Made by a program: the position numbers and the translations under genes
Part shown: positions 17,985 through 29,247 of the stretch, in pieces
How positions within the stretch are numbered: position 1 is the first letter of the stretch
Layout of the letters: the number at the start of each line of letters is the position of its first letter
The notes under the pieces: model-generated
Databases searched by the model: none
What the model saw: the letters and a program-made list of their open reading frames with translations, nothing else
Told to the model about the DNA's origin: nothing
From: Mnemiopsis leidyi
Taxonomy: Eukaryota > Ctenophora > Tentaculata > Lobata > Bolinopsidae
Assembly (NCBI GenBank): GCA_000226015.1
Contig: JH152760.1
Span: 107,877-140,529 of the forward strand
Reading direction: 5' to 3'
Length of the DNA: 32,653 nt

Positions 17985-20900
17985 CTAACCTGTATTACTC
18001 TGAATAGGTTCACACTCTGGTTCCTCCTCCTCCCAAGAGAACTGTCTCCCCTCTACACAGTAGATCACATCATTACCGTCAAGTTGGTATCCGTTCTTAC
18101 AGCTCACCCTTACTGGGGTTCCTGGTAACACGGGGAATGTCTCCTGCGTTACAAGGCGGGAAATGTTCCTAGGAAGTCCTGTACACTCACCTGAAATTAT
18201 GATTATTAGAGTGGAGTTATTAAAGGGGATCAATATTGCCAACATAATGAATCAATCATAATCATATTCATAATTTCATCAGGAAATTCTTAATCTGAGC
18301 CGTGACCATAACTATAAGCTGAAATTAGTGCGTGATCTTACCCCTGACGCTGCTTACGCAAATCGCCTTTTCGCCATCATTGAATTCTAAAATCTCCACC
18401 AAACTGAACCATGACTATAAGTATAAAAATAATCTGTTGTATCCCTTTAAATGACAGGCACTACCTTTCAAGTTGTCAGGTCCGAAACGTCTACAAGTTT
18501 TCTGGCAGAAAGATCTCATAGGGTGACCTGACTCTTCACAAATACTTTCAGTGCACTTCATGTAATCGTCTTCAGTTCCTGAAACTATGTCAAGAATATC
18601 TTAAAGGGATAATTCTTGCTGATTAAATACGGGTGGTATAATCGAGATAGGTTGGCCGACGATATGTTACTACGACAACGAGTAAAATTGGTTAAAGAAC
18701 TTGTAGATTTCCTTTAAACTTTGGTACATCTACAATCGGTATCAGAGACTTGTTGGACTAACCACAAAGACCGCACGTTTTAGCGCAGGACGATCTATGA
18801 TCGACACTGTTACAGTACTCGTTCTTGTTCCGTGAGCAGAACCCAACCTCGTCCCTGCACGTGTCTCTTACTGGAAATATCGCTGTGTTACTGATTATCC
18901 GAGTCAGTTTAAGACTTCAATATAAAACGGCAAAATTTTTCCATATTAGAATTCGTGATTTTCTGTAAAATCACAGGTGAACAAAATATATTGTGCTTTC
19001 TTATCGCATCAGGAAGAGAAAAAGAAAACCGCGGCTATTGAAACATAGGACAGCTCTATTATTGCAATATTGCTATAGAAATATAAAACCGCGGCTATTG
19101 AAACATAGGACAGCTCTATTATTGCAATATTGCTATAGACACAAAAAACCGCGAATATTGCACTATACCAGGGTACAGAGCTTGCAGGTTGCTGATATCG
19201 TTTTCACTGATTTCTAATCGGTCGTGCTTTCTCCTTCCGCTGAAGTCCCAGTACATAACGTCCTCTTGCTCTGCCTCTGTAATCGTGTGCCTATCGGTGT
19301 TTGATGAACTTGCTAGACGTTGCCTATAAGTAGCCCTGCTGCCACGAAGCAGGGCAAGGCAATATGGGACAATGATATACTAAATCTATTTCTTGGTCTA
19401 CTTGGTTTTTCATGTTTTAGATTTGATTCTGTATTTACTGATTTAATGTCGACTACCACTTAAACTGCTACTTGACCTATATATGGCTGGTTCAAGTTGA
19501 TGATCAAAAATATCAGGACTGCTGGACTGATTTACACAAAACAATTTACTTAGCAATTTACACATGATTTGGTACCAAAAATATAGTTATACCTAAGACC
19601 GAGTGAATGCCCAAATTCGTGCAGAACTATAGAGTAGAGATTAGGTCTTATGAAGTCGTTCACTTTGATCTCATCGTCGCTGAGGACGCGTTCAGTCCAC
19701 GTCATCTGGTCGTTCAGATGGATGTCCCCTGAAAGTCTTGCGTTGAACAGGTGTATCATTATTTTAAAGTAAACGACAGTTCAGATATTAATTAAATTCA
19801 TCGATACTTCCGCGGTCACAAGAGTTTCCTTGACGAATGATTTAAGTGACTGCTGATAGTTTTGACAGTTATCATACAAAACCACAGTTAGAATTAAGGT
19901 AATTGTTTACGCTCCTTCTAATTCAGAACTTTAATGTAATTACACGCACCAAAAAAGTGAGCATGACCGTAAACCCCCTCACAATCCATCCCGTAATCCT
20001 CCATGAAAGAGTTAGGTTTTCTGTTTCGGTGCTTTAAATGGGTGCAGGGCTCGAAACTGACAATGATGTCAACACCATCGTAGTCACCAGGGAAGTCTTG
20101 CTCAGAGTCATTTGTGTCGCCTTCCACCGTAAGTTCATCCAGTTCTTCGGAGTCATTGCTAAACTCATCCTCTGTACCGTTATCAAATTCTTCTTCTGTG
20201 TCGTTGTTATATTCTCCATCTTCTTCATCTGAATCGTTGTCGTCTTCCTTTTCTGATCCGTTCTCGTTTTCTACATCGTCTATGTTCACCAGCCTGTGTG
20301 AAAGATTTATTTTGCCAAGCGCTGCGTGTCTCTACGATTACAGAGCAACACAGACTGAGGTACCCAGGCAATATTTACTTTGTCAATGTTAGCTGTAAAA
20401 TCTTATTTTTGTCAAACCTCAGGGTCGCCAGAGTTAAGCGTAATGGTGTTTAAAAGTTTACCATTTTAGGATGATCAGTGTGTGAAGAAAAGCTTAACTT
20501 GTTAAAAGCTCCTCATCAAAAGCCACTCATTCAAGAAAAAACAAATACCTAGATAAAAACGTACATGACATTAGCTCCTTCAACAGAACTCCACGCTGCA
20601 GCTGCTTCGTCTATGATCCTCCGTATAGTTCTAGCGTCTTCAATGTCAGTGCAGCTCGGTAAGTTATCTATCTTGTAGACCACTTTCTGAGGGGAGGTGG
20701 AGTTAAAACTTTAAGTTGAAACTTATTGGTCTTGAAGCTGATGTCTTTTAGAATTATAAAAGCCATCACCAGTTAACTGTCGATCACACTGAAAAAGAGA
20801 AATAGATGCAACAGAGAATATGTTATAAAGTAATAGTACCCGTCCGTTCCAAGAACTCTGCATGCTCATTGCCGCCATTTCCTCTTCTATCTCGTCGTCT

Positions 20901-21381
20901 GAGCTCTTGTCTTGAAATGACAGTCCTCTCTTAGAATTTTAATTTAGGGTACTTGGTTTGATTACTTACAGTTTGGTTACTGAACAACTTGATGTATACT
21001 GTATAGGTTTAATCACTATCAAATAGGTTTAATCACTATTAAAAGCTTTGTTGCTGAGCATTCATCTCAAAACACTTAGCTTGGCAACTTCGCAACAAGG
21101 AACGATACAAATACAATTTTGATTAAAATTCATTTTTATATACTTTGAAACAAACAGTGTGTATCCGATGACATGATTAAAACTTATCAGTACATAAAAC
21201 ATACCTTAAAACACATACTGCTGTCCTCTGGATCCGACCAAGAATTATAGTTACTGTTTCTGTTAGAGTTATAGTTCGATTTGTACATCAGCGGCTTTTC
21301 GCTGCCCAATCTGTAGTCTGCACTTCGTCCAATCACGCCAACATTGAGATAAAGGAGTAATAGACACAGGCTTGTTTTCAT
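17985..21381 (-). CDS. Secreted M10 (matrixin-type) metalloprotease with ShK and sushi domains, gene B
   Basis: Nine exons on the minus strand: 21205-21381, 20840-20929, 20565-20686, 19950-20293, 19593-19728, 19169-19290, 18763-18870, 18465-18578 and 17985-18190, joining in frame to 472 aa. Start is the ATG at 21381; residues 1-18 are a signal peptide (TSLCLLLLYLNVGVIG). The propeptide is short, with a lone Cys in MCFKRG (residue 57). The zinc site HEFGHSLGLRH has His 281, 285, 291 and Glu 282; Met-turn DVMYW has Met 302, one residue further on than in gene A. An Asp/Glu/Asn-rich insert of about 75 residues separates NIDD from VDIIVSFE. The C terminus has a complete ShK (331-366), a degenerate ShK with only four Cys (367-404) and a sushi/CCP domain (405-472; CTGLPRN, VSCKNGY, CVEGRQFSW, PECEP). 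The paralogue of gene A shares most exon borders and phases, but its last exon encodes sushi rather than ShK. The TAG stop overlaps a GTTAGT sequence that could instead be a donor to a further exon; none was found. Confidence 0.85.
19025..19163. repeat. 60-bp tandem repeat (2.4 copies) in an intron of M10 gene B
   Basis: Two near-identical 60-bp units beginning AAAACCGCGG, each containing GCAATATTGC, followed by a partial third unit that breaks up after about 23 bases. The array ends five bases from the 3' border of exon 19169-19290, so it abuts that exon's splice donor. Confidence 0.9.
21004..21039. repeat. 20-bp tandem duplication in the first intron of M10 gene B
   Basis: TAGGTTTAATCACTAT occurs twice at a 20-base period within the intron between the signal-peptide exon and exon 2. 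Confidence 0.8.
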
Positions 21382-22193
21382 GGTTAGGGAGTTGAGGTAG
21401 AGTTGCAGACTTCTCTGATGTCGAGAAGTTGAATTAGGTTTGGGTGCAAAGTACAAATGGAAAAACCAAACTTTCGCGTAAGATAAATCTAAATGGATTT
21501 TGCAAATATTTCTATCCAGTAAAAGCAAAAACTGAGGGGGGGTTTTTCAAAATGCGTGGGATTCAACACAAGACAAAGTTGAAATCTCATTGAAATCGTG
21601 GAACGCTTCAATTATGGTGTCTGCATTGAGCAAACAAGATCGTTTGTGAATTAAGTTGACAAACATAACAAATAACAGAGCACGAAGTTATAAGCGTGAC
21701 ATCACTGTGTCGCTTTCCAATGGAAATAAAGAAACAGACATAATCGATCATGTTTAGATTGAGCATATTCATCAAGTGTTATTATCGATTACTTTATTAG
21801 TGATATAAGGACGTCAGAATTCTTAGGAGGAGTCGGAAATCATTTCTATCACGTGGCTGCGCTTCTCGAAATTAATAGCTCGTATCTGGCCTCTTATTGC
21901 CTAGTAAATCGCTGTAACATGATGGAAAAAATTACCGACTTCTATCAAGAATTATGAAGTCCATTAGTGTCACTATATGAATATCTGTAAAAAAGAAACA
22001 ATAACTAAAAGCAAACAAAGAAAACACTAATATACGATTCATTTAGATATCTGAAATATATGCAATTCAAATCAAAAACTGACAATCGCCCTGGTCACAA
22101 ATGGAGCAATTGTGACATACGATAGCTGCAGTACACTACAAAATGTGAAGGATGTGGATAGCCCTTCTATCTCAATCACTCAGCCTTAGTTGC

Positions 22194-22242
22194 AACTGGA
22201 AGTACTATAACTGGAAGTACTATAACTGGAAGGACTATAACT
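22194..22242. repeat. 15-bp tandem repeat, three copies
   Basis: AACTGGAAGTACTAT occurs twice exactly and once with a single change (AACTGGAAGGACTAT), followed by the start of a fourth unit. Confidence 0.9.
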
Positions 22243-23148
22243 CATTATAGTCATGCTCTACTTTAACAAAAATAGATCCTCCCTTTGTCATCCAACCGCT
22301 TTAAGGCTTTAACATCGATTTGTTTAGGCCTCGATTTGGTACGCTTGATGATACTACATAATAGTGAGATGACTTTCGCAAGGATATCATTATCATTATC
22401 TGTTACTGGAATGTAAATGGAAGCCACTCCCAGTATATATGACGAGTCGTGTTCATGTGACTTGTCTTGAAAACTTACTCGATGTGATCTTCAGTCTACT
22501 ATTGTGCAGCTTAAGTATCTTAACGATGTCAGATCGAACTCAGGATTGTATAGACGTTTTTCATTGTATATAATCGGTGGATTTTATATTCTTACATTCA
22601 GAAAAAATAGAGTAAATATTGCAATTGCCATTTTGAATCCTAATTTTTACATTAATCTTTCGAAGGTTTTAGAGTCCACTTAATTCAATCATTCACAAAG
22701 AAGATGCGCTATTTATTATAGATGGGCACTGTTTAGGTATGCCAATTGTTAGATTTTTGCCGTCTACTGTGTGTGAATTTGTATTCCAATATGACCATTC
22801 CTTTTTCTATTCATCCTTTGTAAATAGATTTATTAAAAGATTAGATCTAAATCCCATATAAGATAGGATTACAGCTTCAAGAAAATGTTATTGTGTTAGT
22901 GTTGAAATTTCCTCATTCCGTATTCCGTATCAGTAAGTATGAATATCGGCCTGTTCATGGTAACTGGGTACTATATGTATCCGACAAAATGGTTTAGAGA
23001 AAAAGAGTCATCAGACAATGTGAAGGTGAGGTCAGGTTACAGTTATTCTTCATGATGTGGTACTGCAGATTTGTACATAATCATGATAATGTTAAAATAG
23101 ATTTCATGACGTGCGATCTGACCGATCACTCTGGATTCAGAAGTGGGA

Positions 23149-23347
23149 CATTTTGGGTGCAATTTTTCTGCAATTGCATCAGCATGTAGATGCAGTCACA
23201 TTGAAAGTTGTAGCATTTTACATCATTAGGTTTAACAACGGATCTTATGTTAAACCCATTGATCTAGTTGGCTGTTGTACCTTACTATTAGCAAGTTAAA
23301 TTGTATTTACATGCTGATGCAATTGCAGAAAAATTGCACCCAAAATG
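23149..23347. repeat. Foldback element with 40-bp perfect arms
   Basis: 23149-23188 and 23308-23347 are exact reverse complements over 40 bases (CATTTTGGGTGC...CAGCATGTA), separated by a 119-base loop. No target-site duplication is visible at the outer edges. It may be a MITE-like foldback or a hairpin RNA source. Confidence 0.85.
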
Positions 23348-23646
23348 GAGTTAATACTATATGTGATCAGTAAAACTAAAGCACAACTATCAAACAAAAA
23401 CTCAGACGAAGACTCGATCACCTCGAAAATTAAAACAAATAATAGAGGTTTGTTATAGGAATTTGGGATCTTATAGTTCTACTTATAGTTATAGTCCAAA
23501 ACTCAAAAAATGTTAACTGTATTAAACTGAAACAGGTGGCGTTAATTTCATACCATGAACAAGTTTGCTCCTGAACAACGAAATTAAATGCAACATCCTA
23601 GCTTAACGTCTAACTCTATGCCTGATGCCGATCTTTATCTTGTCGA

Positions 23647-23806
23647 AGCGGTTCTTAAGCGGCTCTTAAGCGGCTCTTTCTTAAGCGGTTCTTACCCGGT
23701 TTTCAGCGATCGTTCGACGGTTCTTAGCCAGATCTTAGTTGTTCCTAAGCGGTTCTTAAGCGGCTCTTAAGCGGTTCTTTAGCTGTTATTAAACGGTTCT
23801 TAGGCG
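23647..23806. repeat. 11-bp minisatellite, consensus AGCGGTTCTTA
   Basis: About 14 units of 11 bases, several exact and others with substitutions or short insertions. It leaves the plus strand open for a short Ser/Leu-rich frame, which is a by-product of the repeat. Confidence 0.85.
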
Positions 23807-24001
23807 TTGGAAGGTACTGTTTGACCTTTTTGCCGTGTGCAGTGTATATAAAAGCAAACACGAATCCAATCGACAGAAAAGTCACCGGGAAGCATTTGTT
23901 TACTTGGGTTTCATGGCACACATAGCTGCTACTAAGTTGATTCGTGAACAACTAAAAAGTTAGGCATTTAAATCTATTTGAAAAAGGCCAATGGAAAAGT
24001 T

Positions 24002-24130
24002 TACTAAAAGCAAGTTGGAGTATGATAATGAAACATGTAAAGTCTACTAAAAGCAAGTTGGAGTATGATAATGAAACATGTAAAGTCTACTAAAAGCAAG
24101 TTGGAGTATGATAATGAAACATGTAAAGTG
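24002..24130. repeat. 43-bp tandem repeat, three copies
   Basis: Three contiguous units begin TACTAAAAGCAAGTTGG at 24002, 24045 and 24088 and are practically identical, implying recent expansion. There are no spacers between units, so it is not CRISPR-like. Confidence 0.95.
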
Positions 24131-27100
24131 CCACAAACTCAACGTTCTACTTCTAAACTTCGGTGTGACACATGACTGCAGCACAGTCGAGTAATAGTAA
24201 TACAATTTGAAGAGTATTACTACTACTACTACCCTTTACTTATTACTTCCACACAATTTCATGTTGGAATATTTAGAACTCACGGCACCTCATCATAGTA
24301 TCAAGGCACAGGCGTCAGTTAATATAAGTTAAAGCTCATAATCAAATTATGTGTTAGTGATACATTCAGAACAAACGTCCTCACAGTATTATTGTTTGAC
24401 ACCAACAAAAACAAGACTTTTAGAATCAAGGAAATAAGTACCTGACTCCTGAGTAAAAATAATTTAATCTTGCGAGGATACCTCATACACATACCAACCT
24501 GCATACCATCGAACAAGTACACGTCCATCGTGTAACATATATTCATGATTGTCAAACACCAAGTGAGTGTGTTTTATATCAATTCAGGAGTGTCTAGGTT
24601 ACTTTATAAGGAGTGTCTAGGTTAGTTCTAGGTAAGTTTTGTTATGACTCAGACTATTATCTGACTGTCTGCGAAAAGTGCTAAAACACGTTTCTTAAAT
24701 CAAGCAACAAGCCTGACCGGCCATAATGTACAATCACAACATTGTTCCAGACGAAAACTTTTTGTGGCACTGAGAAATGCCTGCTGACATTAGCCGCTTT
24801 TGTAGGCTGACCAGTTGTCAACGTAATCGCCAAATTAGGTAATTTATAATGATAGTATCAAAAGAGCACTCGGCTTGTCGGTCAATTGTTATTACTACAG
24901 GATGCAAATTAATGATTTCACTCAAATTCTAGACTTGAAAGCAACAATTGTGGAAAAACAGTGCACATCACATCGCACAACATTAGACCATTACCTAGAC
25001 TGAGACATGCGGTTACCATGACAATACGGTCGTAATGACGAAATACTAAAATACACGTCTCTAGTATTATAGTTTCTGACAATTAGACAATGAATCGACA
25101 CAGGTGGCGAGGAAACATTGTTTTTTTGACTGCTGATGTCGGACAATCTAGATTCTAGACCTGCTCTTGTCTATAAGTATAAAGTCTATAAGTCTATAAA
25201 GTCTATAAGTATATAGAACATATAGATTTTTTATAACTGTCGCTTTTATACTTGTAGAAACCAAGATGGGATAGCATCAAGTGTAATGATCTCATTTCCT
25301 TGTTTTCCTGGATCTTATCCATATATCTTACTCTACATGTTTCCTGCCGGTATTTGTTTTTAAAACTAAAAGAACGCTTGCAGACAGTCAACAAGTGGAA
25401 TGACAAAATGTTGCAAAACTTACTGTAGTATATCTTTTTGTCGTAATATATGATATATCGTTCTTATTTCAATGCCCAACAACGCTGAAGTTCAGACTTT
25501 CTGAGTTCGGACTTAGCAATATCAGGAAGTTTCTTACGACGTACAGCTGCTGTAAACCCAAAATACTAATTATAATCTTGTGCTCATGGATCATTTTGAC
25601 GATGCAGTTAACTTAACTTAGGCTAATGACTTTTAATTAAAGTAGTCAAAATGAAATTATTTGTACTTGTTGTAGGCGAAACGTAAACCTGGTCGAATTC
25701 GGAGTAAGTGGAGTTTAGAAAAAACTGGTTCGAAGAGAATTATTAATTAGAATTAGAGCTGCAATTCTTAATCTTAAGCATGAGATTGAGAAGAAAAGTT
25801 GTTGTACTGGATGTCCTAACTAAAATTGCACCTGTTTGCCCTTTAAATATCATTATTATTCTTCAGTTATTGCTCGACTCCTAGGCCACACCTGCTGTTA
25901 AGTGTTAGTGTTACGAATAGCAAAGTTTATTCCAAGACGTAGCAAGGACAAGATACCTGCAATCGAGGTTAAGAGTCAATCGACTGTCGATAATCATACT
26001 CCCACTCCCAGTCGGAAAAACATTGTTACCAAGAAAGGAAATACAGTCACCGTGTGATCTTGTGTCTAATGCAGATCATGTTGATTTAGTATGAATCTGT
26101 GGATCCAGATGACATGTCGGACGCGGAAAAGCAAAAATTTGCAACAAACTATTGCAGATGTTCCCACAGCTCAATATTTCTCTTTTTGTCTTGAAATTAC
26201 AACAATCCTGAATATTTATCATTCATCTCAGGTATTTCTCATCTCAATCTGGTCATCTGAAGACATTTTTATAGACTTGCTCACTGGCACTCACATACGC
26301 GCACTATACTATTTCGACATCGTTCCAAACTGCAGCAGCAGGTACAAAACTAGTATATGGTATAACAATTTCGTACCTCTCTCTGAAAGTGTCTAGCCCT
26401 GCCCATGCCACTCATATAAAATAGCGGAAGCCATCGTAGCTTAATTTTCACAAGTTCGCTGAAACTGGTGGCAACCATGGGCATGGCGTCTGATAAGCAG
26501 GAATGCAGAATGAAGATTGCAAGGAACAGATAGCTGAAACTAGTATTGATATTGCACACGAAAGAAGGAATCGCGAAATTATAGTTGGCGACTATGAGCT
26601 GCATTTCTTATGAATGATCGATTTGTAATTAATAAATTAATTATTAGTTGGCAGATGCGAAAAAATATACCTTTCAGTTTCAGCAATTACCGGATTAAAT
26701 TTCTCATCATGGAGAAATGATCAGAAATGATAGTAGTAGAACTTGGTACTGTTCCCTGCAATAACTTTAAAGCATTTATTAAACCATCTTGAAGTTGAAA
26801 TTGATGGCATGAACCTCAATATAAACAGAAATATTAGAGAAATTATATATTCAATAACAAATAACAAATTTTCGTAAGTTTCACTTTCAAAATATTTTCT
26901 TTTCGGAAGTATGACTATGTAATAATGATCCTTTTCCACATAGTACATCAACACTAACACACAAGATACAAAGATAGCTGGCAGTTCGTACGACACGCAC
27001 TACTGAGCAATGTTTCGTAAACAATGCTTATAATGCTACGCAATGAGCATGCTCTATGCCATGACCACATGCTCTAATTTAGAGTCTATATCGTGCTATA

Positions 27101-29247
27101 GTATGTCGCATTTCAAGTATTGTTGCTTATTGACAAGCAATATTTACCAATGTTACCAGCAATGTTTACGTTATGCCTTCCTAATTATAAAACAATGTGT
27201 TCATTGATCTCTCCCTCATTTAGAATTGAATGTGAATAGGGATTTTAACAATCGCACTGTTTCACCTTATTTTATTGCATATTACTATTAGTATTGACGA
27301 ACACGTACTGCAGCAAATGGGACATTGTGGCTGATATTGTGCGACGCATAATCCTAACTCATTGTAGAAATATAATCCGTGATTGGGATCAGAAATTAAC
27401 TAAGAAATTTCAGGACTGATTTTTTGGGTTGCAATCCCCAACCGGATCAGTTTGATAACCAAGTGGTTACCGTGAACAACAAATGAATAACAAAGTGGCT
27501 ACCATAGTAATTTCCGTGGAGTTGGACGAGAATTAGAGATCAGACTAGTCGATCAAGTTGTTTGCAGTATATTTTGCTCGAAGATTTCGTTAAAGTTTAA
27601 CATTTTAATGACCACGCAAATATTTAAATAGCTTTGCGTTGATCAATTTCATCGAAGAATCAGCGAGCGAGCTGTCACTTAGAGTTTAACATGTTCTGGA
27701 TTGACAAGCCTCTTTAAATTGCGTATCTATTTTAAGGAACGTTGAGTAACGACCCAGCTGAAATATAAGGGAATATTGCAGGATTGACAAAGGACAAAGT
27801 AAAAGTCTCGTTTTCAGTATTTATTGTGGCCTATTATCGACAGAGAAGTGATAAAAACATATTTATTATAATCATTACAAAATTCCTAAATTAAATTTAC
27901 CCCAAAAGCGAATAAATGTGACTAGGAAAATGTTAAAAAGTGTACTGAACACCGTAGGAACGGCATTACGAAACGTGAGATTGGTAACTGGAATTTTCAG
28001 AGACAGCATGATAAGGGCCGAGACATCTCGCGTATTTGTTTGTGCTAAGCGAAGGACTATATAGCAAAAAGGACCAAGTCACGTGATACAAATAAATATG
28101 CGAGATCTTCTTGCCGAAAACATGCTCTTTTAACCATCTGACGTTCTATCTCACGACAGCGTGGGTAAATGCCCGGAATATGAGTGAATACAGGGTCATA
28201 CTGTATACATGAGGGGTAGGGAAATCTTAAGTGAAAATCGTGAGTTAGACAGCCCGCTTGGAATGGCTTCAGTGAAAAAGTTGTCGACGATACAGGGCCA
28301 AGTTAGCGACCACAAACACATACAGACAATGCACATCGCGTATCACACACTGACAACTGCGATACTTCACCCATAAAGTTCAAAATTCTTCTTGGGATCA
28401 AGAAACTGCGAGCAAAGGGCTCAAACAGGAATACATATAATTCAGGGACAGAGCTCAACGAGCAATATGCCCTTGAAACCATCAAGAAATCTCGATTGGT
28501 GTCTCTCATTACAGACAACCACGTTTTGTTTTATAAAATAATTCAAATCAAAAATTTCAACACACTTATAGCTTCTATATCCCTGACAGAATTTTAAAAT
28601 GTCACCGTCAAATTGAACAATAGCTGTGCGATTTATCACATCATTATATCTCAATTCAATACATCAAAAAGCACTAGAAGTGGTATCGCATCACAATATT
28701 TTTCTCAAAGCATCATGGCCCAAGCAAACAGAGTTAGAAACGTCACATAACAACTAAGTACGATCTCTTAGAGAAAATGTACAAATCGTAGCATATATTT
28801 TCTTCTTCGTTATTTTCACGAAAATTTGTTAAATATTTCAGTCTACAAAACAGTAGTATCTATCAGTAGAAATTCAGCGATTTCATTTTAGTTTGCGATT
28901 TAAGTAAAAATACAAAAAACACTCAACCGACCGCAGAGCGAGTATTTCCGAGGACGGGAAACAAAGAAAATGGAAACCGGTCAACATCATCGGTTGCTGT
29001 TTTCTTTCAGAAATTGAAAATGGTAGAGGAGATTAGAGCGTCACATCATATCATATGTATATCATATATCTTCCCACGCCCTTTACTGCGTGATTGAATA
29101 TCACTCACATCTTACAGCTATGTGTCCTAGTTGAAATAACATAGGATTGGAAGTGAGATTTTAACGTTAAAAAACTAAAATCTGCAGGGCTGAAGTCATA
29201 GCCTTTTTTCAGTCCGGCATCTAAAGAAACAAAGAGAATCGTCGTGA

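Larger units (their letters stand above)
21382..29247. other. Gene-poor 7.9-kb region
   Basis: Lies upstream of M10 gene B and downstream of ARF6. I found no exon with recognisable domains, splice-joined structure or clear codon bias. It holds the repeats listed separately at 22.2, 23.1, 23.7 and 24.0 kb, a low-complexity TCTATAAGT run near 25170-25215, and short open frames that look random. The promoter of M10 gene B should be in its first few hundred bases. Confidence 0.45.

Noticed and set aside
18993..19217. Plus-strand repeat protein frame
   Set aside because: It is produced by the 60-bp tandem repeat, whose length is a multiple of three, and it runs opposite to M10 gene B.
24002..24130. 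Possible CRISPR array
   Set aside because: The 43-bp units are contiguous without spacers and the genome is eukaryotic.
26350..26604. Minus-strand 84-codon frame with a hydrophobic stretch (YLFLAIFILHSCLSDA) and a GMGRAR sequence
   Set aside because: It could suggest a secreted peptide precursor, but the hydrophobic segment is not N-terminal unless an unproven acceptor is used, and there is no repeat or second cleavage site.
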